64,000 nucleotides of DNA from Pseudarthrobacter sp. NamE2 (GCF_005796205.1 NZ_VAHN01000009.1:62001-126000); one strand, 5' to 3'; numbered from the stretch's first letter, positions 7,812 to 17,152 are shown. Notes: generated by a model not told the origin, from the sequence alone. Numbers and translations: made by a program.

Positions 7812-9560
7812 ATGCTCTGGAAGCTGCTTGTTGAATACGTCCGGCCGCACCGGAAGCCACTCGCCGCCGTCGTGGTTTTCCAGCTGGCGCAGTCCATCGC
7901 CTCGCTGTACCTGCCCACGCTGAACGCGGACATCATCGACCATGGCGTGGCCACCGGGGACATCGGCTACATCCTCGGCCTGGGCGGCGTGATGCTGGGG
8001 ATCACCCTGCTGCAGATCGTCTGCGCGGTCATCGCCGTGTACTTCGCGGCGAAGGCGGCCATGGGCGTGGGCCGGGACCTGCGCGGTGCGATCTTCACCA
8101 GGGTGGGGGAGTTCTCCGAGCAGGAGGTCACCCGGTTCGGCGCACCAAGCCTCATCACAAGGTCCACCAACGACGTGCAGCAAGTCCAGCAGCTGGTGCT
8201 GATGTCCGCCACCATGCTGGTCACCGCACCCATGCTCAGCATCGGCGGGGTGATCATGGCGGTCCGGCAGGACGCGCAGCTGTCCTGGCTGATCGCCGTC
8301 GCCGTCCCGGTGCTGCTGGTGGCCGTCGGCCTGATCACCTGGCGGATGGTCCCGCTGTTCCGGAAGATGCAGAAGCGGATCGACACCGTCAACCGGGTCC
8401 TGCGCGAGCAGCTCACCGGCATCCGGGTGGTCCGCGCGTTCATCCGGGAGGACATCGAAACGGAGCGGTTTGCCCGCGCCAACGAGGACGTCACGGACAC
8501 CGCCCTGCGCGCCGGCCGGCTGATGGCGCTCGCGTTTCCGGCGGTGATGCTGGTGCTGAACGTTTCCAGCGTGGCGGTGATCTGGTTCGGGGCGTTCCGG
8601 ATCGAGGACGGGTCCATGCAGGTGGGCACGCTCATCGCGTTCCTGAGCTACCTGCTGCAGATCCTGATGTCCGTCATGATGGCCACGTTCATGGCGGTGA
8701 TGATCCCGCGCGCCGCGGTCTCGGCGGACCGGATCGGGGAGGTGCTGCGGACGGAGCCGAGCGTCCGGCCACCTGCCAGGCCGGTGGGTACGACCGCGGC
8801 GCAGGACGGCCGCAGCCGCGGCGAGTTGGAGATGCGCGACGTCGGATTCGCCTACCCGGGTGCCAACCAGCCCGTCCTCTCCGGCATCAGCTTCACCGCC
8901 AGGGCGGGGCAGACGACGGCGATCATCGGCAGCACCGGCGCGGGCAAGACCACCCTGGTGAACCTGATGCCCCGGCTGTTCGACGCCACCTCCGGCTCCG
9001 TCCGAATGGACGGCGTGGACGTTCGTGAGCTGCACCCGGACCTGTTGTGGGGGCACATCGGACTGGTGCCGCAGCGGCCCTACCTGTTCAGCGGCACCGT
9101 GCGGAGCAACCTGCTCTACGGCAAGCCGGACGCCACGGAGGACGAGCTATGGGATGCGCTGCGGATTGGCCAGGCCCGCGACTTCGTGGAGCAGATGGAG
9201 GGCGGCCTGGACGCGCCCATCAGCCAGGGCGGCACCAACGTCTCCGGCGGGCAGCGGCAGCGGCTCGCCATCGCCCGGGCGCTGGTGAAGCGGCCCGAGC
9301 TGTACATCTTCGACGACTCGTTCTCATCCCTCGACACCGGCACCGACGCCCGGCTCCGGCAGGCACTCAAGCGCAGCACCGCGGGTGCCACACTGGTGGT
9401 CATCGCCCAGCGTGTGTCCAGCATCGTGGACGCGGACCAGATCCTGGTGCTCGACGACGGCAGGATCGTGGGGCGCGGAACGCACAGCCAGTTGCTGGAG
9501 ACGTCGGAGACGTACCTTGAGATTGTGTCGTCCCAGCTCGCGGCGGAGGAGACGGTATGA
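7812..9560 (+). CDS. Heterodimeric ABC exporter, subunit A (TMD-NBD)
   Basis: A 582-residue type IV (B-family) ABC exporter half: six membrane segments in residues 1-300, then a nucleotide-binding domain. Walker [11 protein letters not shown] is near residue 375, signature [10 protein letters not shown] near 476, and Walker [12 protein letters not shown] near 500. The catalytic glutamate after Walker B is replaced by Asp, the hallmark of the non-hydrolysing half of heterodimeric exporters such as TM287/288 and BmrCD. The next gene starts inside its stop codon (ATGA), fitting a 1:1 complex. Substrate (drug, lipid or peptide) cannot be read from sequence. Confidence 0.93.
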   Translation: MLWKLLVEYVRPHRKPLAAVVVFQLAQSIASLYLPTLNADIIDHGVATGDIGYILGLGGVMLGITLLQIVCAVIAVYFAAKAAMGVGRDLRGAIFTRVGEFSEQEVTRFGAPSLITRSTNDVQQVQQLVLMSATMLVTAPMLSIGGVIMAVRQDAQLSWLIAVAVPVLLVAVGLITWRMVPLFRKMQKRIDTVNRVLREQLTGIRVVRAFIREDIETERFARANEDVTDTALRAGRLMALAFPAVMLVLNVSSVAVIWFGAFRIEDGSMQVGTLIAFLSYLLQILMSVMMATFMAVMIPRAAVSADRIGEVLRTEPSVRPPARPVGTTAAQDGRSRGELEMRDVGFAYPGANQPVLSGISFTARAGQTTAIIGSTGAGKTTLVNLMPRLFDATSGSVRMDGVDVRELHPDLLWGHIGLVPQRPYLFSGTVRSNLLYGKPDATEDELWDALRIGQARDFVEQMEGGLDAPISQGGTNVSGGQRQRLAIARALVKRPELYIFDDSFSSLDTGTDARLRQALKRSTAGATLVVIAQRVSSIVDADQILVLDDGRIVGRGTHSQLLETSETYLEIVSSQLAAEETV

Positions 9561-11575
9561 GCCCGGAAGGCACTCCCGCTTCCGGTACCAAAGCCGCGCC
9601 CGCCGCCCCAACGGCAGGCGCCGCCGTCGTACGCATCCCGCGTCCGGCAGGCGGTCCGGGGCGCGGCGGGCCGTTCGCGGGGATGAACGTGCCGGCGGAG
9701 AAGGCGATGAATTTCTGGCCGTCCGCCAAACGGCTGATTGGGACGCTGCAGCCTGAGCGGGCGTGGCTGCTGCTGGTGTTCGCGACGGCGGTGACCGGGG
9801 TGGCGCTCTCGGTGATCGGGCCGCGGCTGCTGGGGGAGGGCACCAACCTGATCTTCGCCGGGGTGGTGTCGCGGGAACTGCAGGCCGGGGCGACCAAGGA
9901 GCAGGTGATCGCACAGCTGCGGGCGTCCGGAGAGGGGCAGCGGGCGGACATGCTCAGCGCCATGGACCTGGTGCCGGGGCAGGGGATCGACTTCGCCGCG
10001 CTGGGGACTGTGCTGACGTGGGCGCTGGTGCTGTATGTGCTGTCGTCGGCGTTTATGTGGGTGCAGGCGTATGTGCTGAACGGGGTGGTGCAGCGGACCG
10101 TGTTCGGGCTGCGGGAGGAGATCGAGGCGAAGATCCACCGGCTGCCGCTGCGGTACTTCGACTCGATCCAGCGCGGCGAGCTGCTGAGCCGGGTCACCAA
10201 CGACGTGGACAACATCTCGCAGAGCTTGCAGCAGACCATCAGCCAGGCGGTCACGTCCGTGCTGACCGTGGTGGGTGTGCTGGTGATGATGGTGGTCCTT
10301 TCGCCCACGCTGGCGCTGATCGCGCTGGTGACCATCCCGCTGACGCTGGTGCTGACGGCGCTGATCGCCAAGCGCTCGCAGAAGCTGTTTGTGGCGCAGT
10401 GGAAGAACACCGGCGAGCTGAACGGGCAGATTGAGGAGACATACACCGGGCATGCGCTGGTGAAGGTGTTCGGCCGGCAGCAGGAGGTGGGGGACCGGTT
10501 CCGGCAGAAGAACGCGGAGCTGTATGAGGCGAGCTTCGGGGCGCAGTTCATTTCCGGGCTGATCATGCCGGCCATGACATTCATCGGGAACCTGGTGTAC
10601 GTGGGGATCGCCGTGGTGGGCGGTCTGCAGGTGGCGTCCGGGGCCATGCAGCTGGGCGACGTGCAGGCCTTCATCCAGTATTCGCGTCAGTTCACCATGC
10701 CGCTGGCGCAGCTGGGGTCGATGGCGAACGTGCTGCAGTCCGGGGTGGCGTCCGCCGAGCGGGTGTTCTCGTTGTTGGATGAGGACGAGGAGTCTGCTGA
10801 GCCTGCTGCTTCTGCTGGTCCTGTTTTCGGGCGGGGGCGGCTGGTGTTCGAGGACGTCTCCTTCTCTTATTCGGCGGACAAGCCGCTGATCTCCTCGCTG
10901 TCCCTTGTGGCGGAGCCGGGGCAGACGGTGGCTATCGTGGGGCCCACCGGTGCCGGGAAGACCACCTTGGTGAATCTGATAATGCGGTTTTACGAGATCG
11001 AGTCGGGGCGGATAACGCTCGACGGCGTGGATGTCACCACGGTGCCGCGGCGGGAGCTGCGCTCGCGGATGGGGATGGTGCTGCAGGATACCTGGCTGTT
11101 CGGTGGGACCATCCGGGACAACATCGCGTACGGGCGGCCCGAGGCTACCGAGGCCGAGATCCTGGAGGCTGCCCGTGCGACGTACGTCGACCGGTTCGTG
11201 CGGTCACTGCCGGACGGGTACGACACGGTGCTTGATGATGAGGGAACCAACGTATCCGCGGGGGAGAAGCAGTTACTGACGATTGCCCGGGCGTTCCTGG
11301 CGCGGCCTTCGGTTTTGATCCTCGATGAGGCAACGTCTTCGGTGGACACCCGGACAGAGGTGCTGGTGCAGAAGGCCATGAGCGCGCTGCGTTCCGACCG
11401 GACTTCCTTCGTGATCGCGCACCGCCTGTCCACGATCCGCGACGCCGACCTCATCCTGGTGATGGAGGCCGGCCAGATCGTCGAGCAGGGCACGCACGCG
11501 ACGTTGCTGGCCGCGGGAGGGGCGTATGCGCGGCTGTATGAGGCGCAGTTTGCTGCGCCGGCGGCGGAGGTTTAG
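9557..11575 (+). CDS. Heterodimeric ABC exporter, subunit B (TMD-NBD)
   Basis: The 672-residue partner has an N-terminal Pro/Ala/Gly-rich extension of about 50 residues, then six membrane segments and an ATPase domain. Walker [11 protein letters not shown] (about 461), Walker [13 protein letters not shown] with the catalytic Glu intact, but the signature is degenerate: VSAGEKQLL instead of LSGGQ. Together with subunit A this gives one consensus and one degenerate ATP site, as expected for an asymmetric exporter. It starts in the stop codon of the preceding gene with GAGGAG 5 bases before. Its 3' third is duplicated as a pseudogene at 13351-13954. Confidence 0.93.
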   Translation: MSPEGTPASGTKAAPAAPTAGAAVVRIPRPAGGPGRGGPFAGMNVPAEKAMNFWPSAKRLIGTLQPERAWLLLVFATAVTGVALSVIGPRLLGEGTNLIFAGVVSRELQAGATKEQVIAQLRASGEGQRADMLSAMDLVPGQGIDFAALGTVLTWALVLYVLSSAFMWVQAYVLNGVVQRTVFGLREEIEAKIHRLPLRYFDSIQRGELLSRVTNDVDNISQSLQQTISQAVTSVLTVVGVLVMMVVLSPTLALIALVTIPLTLVLTALIAKRSQKLFVAQWKNTGELNGQIEETYTGHALVKVFGRQQEVGDRFRQKNAELYEASFGAQFISGLIMPAMTFIGNLVYVGIAVVGGLQVASGAMQLGDVQAFIQYSRQFTMPLAQLGSMANVLQSGVASAERVFSLLDEDEESAEPAASAGPVFGRGRLVFEDVSFSYSADKPLISSLSLVAEPGQTVAIVGPTGAGKTTLVNLIMRFYEIESGRITLDGVDVTTVPRRELRSRMGMVLQDTWLFGGTIRDNIAYGRPEATEAEILEAARATYVDRFVRSLPDGYDTVLDDEGTNVSAGEKQLLTIARAFLARPSVLILDEATSSVDTRTEVLVQKAMSALRSDRTSFVIAHRLSTIRDADLILVMEAGQIVEQGTHATLLAAGGAYARLYEAQFAAPAAEV

Positions 11576-11648
11576 GGGCCCTGGCAACAGACGCCCCGGG
11601 TACCGTGAAAATGTGAGCTCCCGGGCCCTGCCTCAGTACGGTCAAGTG

Positions 11649-11695
11649 GAGGTCCTCGATCGTCAGTAGCCCTGGTACTTACCATCGAGGACCTC
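11649..11695. repeat. 12-bp inverted repeat with 23-base spacer
   Basis: GAGGTCCTCGAT (11649-11660) is perfectly complementary to ATCGAGGACCTC (11684-11695). It lies between two convergent genes and could be a bidirectional terminator, but there is no T-run. A 12-base string just before it (GGCCCTGCCTCA, 11624-11635) recurs at 38795-38806 beside other odd repeats, so a mobile-element origin is possible. Confidence 0.45.
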
Positions 11696-11781
11696 GCCGC
11701 TGTACCCGCTCACCTACCCTGAGTGGTGCTTTCACTAGACACCGGCAAGGCACTCTGCCCTCCGCATTTCGAGAGGGTTCC

Positions 11782-13041
11782 TTAGCGCTGCTGCTCGGCC
11801 ATCCATGTCCACAGGTCTACACCTTGGTGCGACGGGTCGTTGCGGGCGGCATAGATCCACGACCAGTGCCCGGGATACCTGTTCCCGTCCCACGTGACGT
11901 TCTCGTACAGGCTCATGATCGACCCGGGGATCAGTTCGTGGGCATGCACGGTGTTAGCCTGCGGGTCAATGGTTGTGTCGTCGGCAGCGGTGATCAGCCA
12001 AGTGGGGGTCTCGATCGCGGCAAGCTGTTCGTCGGACACCATTGGGGCGATGGAATTGAACGGGACGACGACTGGGCAGATTGGCACCGCGGACGCAAAA
12101 GCACCCGGGTTCTCAACGATCATCTTTAGGGTCATATAGCCGCCATTGCTGCAGCCCACCACGTGGATGCGGTCGCGGTCCACCGGGTGTGCCGCGCATA
12201 CCTCCTCAATAACTTCTGAAATAAGGGGTGCGTATGCGGGTCCGTCCGCCAACCAGTATGCGGGGCATTGCGGGGCGACCACGTATGCGCCGCCGAAGAG
12301 ATCCTGCGCCTCGTCTGTGATGAACCCGAGGGCCCCGCGGTTGGCGCGGAGAGTGGTTTCGTTGTCGTAGTAGTTGTATCCGCCGGTCAGGAGGCCGCCT
12401 TCGCCGCCGCCATGCAGCCACACAATGAGCGGACGGCTCTGGGAGCGACCCCGCTCGGGAGGGGTGAACAGGCGATATTTGGTGCCGGAAGCTGCCACAT
12501 GATGGCTGAATGCATCCACTTCGGGGTCCTGGAGGGGGCCCTGGGTAAACGACGTGATCTGAGGTGCACCCTTTCCGTGCCGCGGGAGCGGCTGGACCTG
12601 CGTGATTGTGTATTCGAGGTCAAGCATCACGTTGCGGCCTGCGCTGCCGATGTAACCAAGGGTGGCGCCTCCCAAGACACCCACGCTGTGCTCGAGCTCA
12701 AGGACGATCTGACCGCGGCTGTCAGCCCGCGCCGCCGTGACGGTCCGGTTCACGTCGTACGCCACAGTGCCAGTGAGCGGATTGGTTCCGCGAGCATGGA
12801 CGGTAAAAGCCGAGGTGGGCAGATCGCCCTCCTTCAGACCGCCCTGTCGGGAGGCGTCGATCGTCACCGAGGTGACTTGCTCTCCTCCGTTGAGGACAGT
12901 GGCGTAAAGAGTGAAGGGCACGGAGCCAGGGGAGGGGCTGTGACCTCCAGCTTCCGCGAAAGCAGCGGTGGGAGCGAGGCTGGTGACGATGACGGCGGTG
13001 CCGGCGGTGAGGAACGTGCGGCGGGACACAGGGGTGGTCAA
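11782..13041 (-). CDS. Tat-exported alpha/beta-hydrolase esterase
   Basis: A 419-residue secreted serine hydrolase. The N-terminus is a twin-arginine signal (SRRTFLTAGTAVIVTSLAP, cleavage after AFA). Residues about 40-160 form a strand-rich accessory domain; the hydrolase domain follows with oxyanion HGGGEGG and nucleophile Ser298 in GCSNGGYMT, Asp354/355 in ITAADD and His392 in YPGHWSW. This matches the PHB-depolymerase/feruloyl-esterase-like group with prolyl-oligopeptidase-type fold. The start is TTG at 13041, with AAAGGAG 6 bases before. It is monocistronic, and a TTGTTTA-N5-TAAACAA palindrome lies about 100 bases upstream. Substrate unknown; a plant polymer ester is plausible given neighbours. 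Confidence 0.85.
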   Translation of the reverse strand: MTTPVSRRTFLTAGTAVIVTSLAPTAAFAEAGGHSPSPGSVPFTLYATVLNGGEQVTSVTIDASRQGGLKEGDLPTSAFTVHARGTNPLTGTVAYDVNRTVTAARADSRGQIVLELEHSVGVLGGATLGYIGSAGRNVMLDLEYTITQVQPLPRHGKGAPQITSFTQGPLQDPEVDAFSHHVAASGTKYRLFTPPERGRSQSRPLIVWLHGGGEGGLLTGGYNYYDNETTLRANRGALGFITDEAQDLFGGAYVVAPQCPAYWLADGPAYAPLISEVIEEVCAAHPVDRDRIHVVGCSNGGYMTLKMIVENPGAFASAVPICPVVVPFNSIAPMVSDEQLAAIETPTWLITAADDTTIDPQANTVHAHELIPGSIMSLYENVTWDGNRYPGHWSWIYAARNDPSHQGVDLWTWMAEQQR

Positions 13042-13140
13042 TGGGAACTCCTTTGTTCAAACACGGCATTGTGGCTCTGTGTCGGCAATTCGAAGACTGC
13101 GCGCCCCAATGATTCTCGGAGTGACGAGAGTAACACCACA

Positions 13141-13159
13141 TTGTTTATTGAGTAAACAA
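13141..13159. promoter_or_regulatory. Palindrome TTGTTTA-N5-TAAACAA upstream of esterase
   Basis: A perfect 7-bp inverted repeat in AT-rich DNA, 100 bases before the esterase start; a half-site TTGTTTA recurs at 13174-13180. The AT-rich dyad resembles operators of ROK or TetR regulators. No regulator gene is adjacent. Confidence 0.5.
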
Positions 13160-13350
13160 AGTCGGTCATAAACTTGTTTATTTTCTGTCGATGACGCGAC
13201 AACCTGGCGAGGACGGGCGCCTTCCTCCGGGATCGTTACGGCGCTCGTCGCGCTCGAGCCGATCGGCGTCCACGCCATCGGACTGGATCACGCCACCGGC
13301 CAGGACATGATGAGCGGGAAAGAAGCCCGCCGGGACGAGGCCTGTTTCGA

Positions 13351-13954
13351 GCGCAGTTCATTTCCGGGCTGATCATGCCGGCCATGACGTTCATCGGGAA
13401 CCTCGTGTAGACGTCACCACAGTGCCGCGGCGCGAGCTGCGCTCGCGATTGGGGATGGTGCTGCAGGATACATGGCTGTCGGCCGGACCATCCGGGACAA
13501 CATCGCGTACGGGCGGCCTTCCGCGACCGAAGCCGAGATTCTCGAGGCCGCGCGGGCGACGTACGTGGACCGGTTCGTGCGGTCACTGCCCAACGGGTAC
13601 GACACCGTGTTGGACGACGAGGGCTCCAACGTGTCCGCCGGGGAGGAACAATTGCTGACGATTGCCCGGGCGTTCCTGGTCCGGCCGTCCGTGCTAATAC
13701 TCGACGAGGCGACGTCCTCCGTGGATACCCGAACCAGGGTGCTGGTGCAGAAGGCCATGAGTGCGCTGCGGTCCGACCGCCCCTCCTTCGTGATCGCGCA
13801 CCGCCTGTCCACGATCCGAGACGCCGACCTCATGCTGGTGATGGAGGCCGGCAGGATCGTGGAGCAGGGCAGGCACGCTTCGCTGCTGACCGCCGGCGGG
13901 GCCTACGCCCGGCTGTACGAGGCCCAGTTCGCGGCGCCTGCGGCGGAGGGCTAG
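13351..13954 (+). pseudogene. Truncated, deleted copy of ABC exporter subunit B
   Basis: Bases 13351 to about 13409 match 10541-10599 of subunit B (coding [19 protein letters not shown]), and from about 13411 the sequence jumps to the match of 11028-11575 ([13 protein letters not shown] to the C-terminus), so about 430 bp are missing inside. A further base is lost at about 13481 (CTGTCGGCC against CTGTTCGGTGGG), shifting the frame within the ATPase domain. The 3' part still reads [15 protein letters not shown] and [15 protein letters not shown]. No membrane domain or Walker A remains, so it cannot work. The esterase gene lies between the intact gene and this copy. Confidence 0.9.
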
Positions 13955-14267
13955 CGGCACATTCGATTGTGTAGCGCGGGCACACCTGACGACGCCCGCT
14001 TCAGACTGTTGCACAGGGAGCTGGAACCAGCCTGAATGGGACCTGTTTGAAGCCCTGGCAGGAAAAGAGAACGCCACGAGTGTGTCGCTGGTGTTCGCCG
14101 TGCTCGCTCCCGGATCCGCCGCAGCCTCTGAACAACAGCGTCGAACTGACTTTGTTGAAAGTCGCCATTTTTCGAAAGTGTCTAATTCCAGCGGAATGCC
14201 CGAAGGTCGGGGACGTGTGCCAGACCTCCCGCCAGTCGTCCCCTACGTTTGGGCAGAATCACGACAA
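13955..14267. other. Intergenic region without recognisable gene
   Basis: Between the exporter pseudogene and the HhH-GPD-like gene. Short frames here lack coding character and ribosome sites. Composition drops toward AT, marking the left edge of the less GC-rich 14.2-16.2 kb patch. No tRNA, attachment site or terminator was recognised. Confidence 0.5.
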
Positions 14268-14933
14268 CTAGGCAGACATATCTCTTAGCCCAGTGGTGCT
14301 GACGTATCCCCAAATTGCGTGGTCGAGAGTCCTTTTGGCTACACCCAGCTTGTCAGCGGCCTCCTTGACGAGCAACCCTGCCTCTTTTGACGACACCTGA
14401 CGCAGCAGCGCGCGGCCGACAAATGCCGTGATCCAAGTGTCTGCCTTCACCCCGTCATGGTTAAGAAGCATCGTCAAGTACTCCCAGGTGACTGGACCTA
14501 GGCCTGAAACGCTGGTGTAAAGCTTCCTGTGCGAATCGTTATGCGGATTTAGGTGTTCAGGTTCAGTGATGCCAACGGATGTGAAATTTTTAGCAGCCTC
14601 CACGATGGCAAGCACCTTGGTCTTCCCCGCATGTACCTTCTGACGGTTGAGAACCTTTTCCAAAGCAACCGGGTCCTGGCTCGCCAAATGACTCATTTTC
14701 GCTACGGGAGCCACATGTTCGACATGCTTTTGATACCGCAACACTGTGCCGCGCGCACCCGTCCAAGTGCCATCACTGCGCTCCCGGCCATACCGGAAAC
14801 GGATAGACATGACAGCATCTATCAGGGCTAGATCGAGACGATTGGGATATCCGCCAGGCCATTCTTTCCACGGCGTCGGTATTGCTGCGATTGCGACGAG
14901 TAGCCGGTCGAGGTCGCTTGCGTGCCCGCTCAT
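14268..14933 (-). CDS. HhH-GPD-like DNA glycosylase-fold protein
   Basis: A 221-residue protein of no named family I recognise. Residues 142-175 resemble the helix-hairpin-helix/GPD core of DNA base-excision glycosylases: SVSGLGPVTWEYLTMLL is the hairpin with its Gly-x-Gly, and Asp165 in VKADTWITAFVGRAL sits where the catalytic Asp of endonuclease III/AlkA-like enzymes lies (DT-x3-R-type helix). The N-terminal helical part (LALIDAVMSIRFRYG) also fits. There is no Fe-S cysteine cluster. Its ATG overlaps the stop of the nuclease gene by four bases (ATGA), so both are made together. A role in DNA repair or recognising modified bases for the partner nuclease is inference. Confidence 0.6.
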   Translation of the reverse strand: MSGHASDLDRLLVAIAAIPTPWKEWPGGYPNRLDLALIDAVMSIRFRYGRERSDGTWTGARGTVLRYQKHVEHVAPVAKMSHLASQDPVALEKVLNRQKVHAGKTKVLAIVEAAKNFTSVGITEPEHLNPHNDSHRKLYTSVSGLGPVTWEYLTMLLNHDGVKADTWITAFVGRALLRQVSSKEAGLLVKEAADKLGVAKRTLDHAIWGYVSTTGLRDMSA

Positions 14934-16024
14934 AGGTAACTCTTTACGGTTGCTCGCAGCGCCTCCGTGTGCTCGTAGATCTCCTCGAGCGAGTTGATGG
15001 GGACCCGAGTCTCTTCTTTACTGTCATTGAAGATGCCGATGTACTTCTGCATCCGGTTGAAGTGCAGGCGGGCGATTGGCTTGCGATTGTTGTCATCCAG
15101 AAGGACGGCAAAATACGACTTGGCATCCCGCTGGGCCACACGCGCGGGCTTAACTTCGCTGCATACGATCGCGCGCACGATCTGGTAGCCCTCGATCTCT
15201 TCAAGCGTCGTCTCCAACTCATCGGCTTCGGCAAGATCCGCTTCGGCGACTGGAGCGCTGGTGACAGCCGCCGTCGGTACGGACGTTTCCTCTGTCTGCG
15301 GGAAACCGGGGTTACCGAGAGCCTTCTTCAGTCGCTCGTTGACCTGGTCATTAAGAAATTGCTTAGTCGCTTTGGAGACTAACGCGGTGAACTGCTCGCG
15401 CACCTTTTGCGTATACGGACCTGAGTAAACCCTGGCCGTTAGGAACTTGACCCATTCATCTTCAGGTTCCTTGAACTGGGCCGCCAGCGTTCGCTTCAAT
15501 TCGCCAATGTATTTCAGCTCGCCGGCCGCGCTGATGATTGAATCGAGGTCGAAGACGTCCTTGGACAGCTTCTGCAGTTCGGGGATAAGCGACTGGTCGA
15601 TGTCGTTCAGGTCCAACACCAGGAAGGGCTTTGCATCCATCCGGTTTGGAGCGTCGAGGTCCGTGAAGAACTGGTACACCTCGCCGTTTGTCAGAATTGC
15701 GATGCGAGCGTTGGTGACAGCGAAGTAGCGGAAGAGCTGGGATGCATGCTCAATCTTCACGGGTTCCGTTGATTTTTTGCACTCGATCAACATTTGCACC
15801 TCGCCGTCTTTGACGATGGCGTAGTCGATTTTTTCGCCCTTTTTGAGCCCAACGTCGGCGATAAATTCCGGCACCACTTCCATTGGATTGAATACGTCGT
15901 AGCCGAGAATCGTTGAGATGAACGGCATCACGAACGCGTTCTTGGTCGCCTCTTCTGTTTGGATAACATCCCGCTGCTGACGCACCTTCGCTGCCAAAGC
16001 TGAGAGCTTTTCTGCGAACTCCAT
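14930..16024 (-). CDS. HsdR N-terminal-like PD-(D/E)XK nuclease, stand-alone
   Basis: A 364-residue protein whose first 200 residues match the N-terminal nuclease domain of type I restriction R subunits: helix EEATKNAFVMPFI with Glu25, Asp67 in KGEKIDYAI and ECK (Glu81, Lys83) in VQMLIECKKSTEP, followed by ASQLFRYFAVTNARIAILTN. No helicase domain follows; instead there is an Ala/Glu-rich linker (about 240-285) and a compact C-terminal domain (YQIVRAIV to KYIGIFNDSKEE) that I do not recognise. GGGGG precedes the ATG by 4 bases. No methylase or specificity gene is nearby. It shares an operon with the HhH-GPD-like gene; the AT-richer composition suggests transfer. Confidence 0.75.
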   Translation of the reverse strand: MEFAEKLSALAAKVRQQRDVIQTEEATKNAFVMPFISTILGYDVFNPMEVVPEFIADVGLKKGEKIDYAIVKDGEVQMLIECKKSTEPVKIEHASQLFRYFAVTNARIAILTNGEVYQFFTDLDAPNRMDAKPFLVLDLNDIDQSLIPELQKLSKDVFDLDSIISAAGELKYIGELKRTLAAQFKEPEDEWVKFLTARVYSGPYTQKVREQFTALVSKATKQFLNDQVNERLKKALGNPGFPQTEETSVPTAAVTSAPVAEADLAEADELETTLEEIEGYQIVRAIVCSEVKPARVAQRDAKSYFAVLLDDNNRKPIARLHFNRMQKYIGIFNDSKEETRVPINSLEEIYEHTEALRATVKSYL

Positions 16025-16044
16025 TTGTCCCCCTACAAGACCGC

Positions 16045-16072
16045 TGATGCTGCACGACGGAGTGCAGCATCA
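16045..16072. promoter_or_regulatory. 11-bp inverted repeat in 5' region of nuclease gene
   Basis: TGATGCTGCAC and GTGCAGCATCA form a perfect stem with a six-base loop, 21 bases upstream of the nuclease start codon. Placed before a divergent pair of starts, it is more likely an operator or a 5' mRNA hairpin than a terminator. Confidence 0.55.
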
Positions 16073-16291
16073 ATTCACGCTGATGAAGCAACAAAATACA
16101 TGCAATCGCCTTGATTGGCACTCAAATGAATCGCCTGCCACGTTGTGTCGCCCTGCCCGGCTTCTTCCAGTTCACTCCTCAGCAACCAAGAAGCCCTCGA
16201 CCGTTTTCCTGCACCAAGCAGTCTTTTTCACGCCCCCTTCCGTCCGGCACACCCCCGCTCGGCGGACATCCCCCTGTACCAGGAGTACTTC

Positions 16292-17152
16292 GTGTTCGTG
16301 AAAAACACCCTTGCCGCCGTCGCCGTCCTCGCTTTCCTGGCGGGAACTGCAGTGGCGCCGGCCCAGGCCGAGGCGTCCAAGCCAGCTCCCGTCGTCGTCG
16401 GCCAGCCGCTGGGCCAGGCTCACGCGCACAACGACTACGAGCATGACCGCCCGCTGTTCGACGCGCTCGAGCACGGCTTCACCAGCGTCGAGGCGGACGT
16501 GTGGCTGGTGGACGGCGAACTGCTGGTGGCCCACGACCTGGAGGACGTGCAGCCCGGCGTCACACTCGAAAGCCTCTACCTCGACCCGCTGCAGGACCTG
16601 GTCCGTAGCCAGCAGGGCCACGGCGTCTACCCGCACTGGGGCGGCAGCCTGCAGCTCCTGATCGACATCAAGAGCGAAGGCGAGGCAACCTACGCTGTTA
16701 TCGAGCAGGAACTGGCCGAGCACCGCGACATCATGAGCCGCTACACTAACGGCGCCGTCAAGACCGGCCCGGTCACCGCCGTCATCAGCGGCAACCGCCC
16801 GCTGGCCACCATGCAGGCCCAGGACAAGCGCTTCAGCTTCTATGACGGCCGCTTTGCCGACCTCGCCACCGGCAAGCCCTCGGACCTCATGCCGCTGGTC
16901 AGCGACAACTGGACCCGGCTCTTCACCTGGCAGGGCGTCGGCCCCATGCCCGAGGTTGAGCGCGCCAAGCTGCACGCCTACGTGGCTACGGCGCACGCCA
17001 ACGGCTACCGCGTCCGCTTCTGGGCCACCCCGGACCAGCCCGGCACCGCCCGCGACGCCCTCTGGACCGAGCTCGCCAACGCCGGCGTTGACCACATCAA
17101 CACCGACGACCTCGCCGGCCTGCAGCAGTTCCTCGCCGCCCACATCGCCTGA
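16292..17152 (+). CDS. Secreted phosphodiesterase, GDPD/PI-PLC-like fold
   Basis: A 286-residue exported protein in the glycerophosphodiester phosphodiesterase/phosphatidylinositol phospholipase C superfamily. GTG at 16292, with AGGAG 6 bases upstream, gives a clean signal peptide (FVKNTLAAVAVLAFLAGTAV, cleavage after AQA). Catalytic features: QAHAHNDYEHDRPLFDALEH supplies the first histidine and SVEADVW the metal-binding acid pair; HDLEDVQPGVTLESLYL and LLIDIKSEG follow in the expected order. It would cleave a phosphodiester in lipid headgroups or teichoic acids outside the cell. The longer frame starting at 16145 has no signal-like start and is rejected. Confidence 0.8.
   Translation: MFVKNTLAAVAVLAFLAGTAVAPAQAEASKPAPVVVGQPLGQAHAHNDYEHDRPLFDALEHGFTSVEADVWLVDGELLVAHDLEDVQPGVTLESLYLDPLQDLVRSQQGHGVYPHWGGSLQLLIDIKSEGEATYAVIEQELAEHRDIMSRYTNGAVKTGPVTAVISGNRPLATMQAQDKRFSFYDGRFADLATGKPSDLMPLVSDNWTRLFTWQGVGPMPEVERAKLHAYVATAHANGYRVRFWATPDQPGTARDALWTELANAGVDHINTDDLAGLQQFLAAHIA

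Noticed and set aside
7299..9056. A 585-codon minus-strand open frame opposite the GH51 and exporter genes
   Set aside because: Low-complexity His/Gln/Gly translation that spans two real genes; shadow.
11674..11722. VLTIEDLAAV-like reading near the inverted repeat, resembling an IstA-type transposase start
   Set aside because: Only about ten residues agree loosely before a stop; too short to call an insertion-sequence remnant.
13955..14267. A tRNA or attachment site beside the less GC-rich patch
   Set aside because: No cloverleaf, TΨC-like box or direct repeat at the patch borders could be found by eye.
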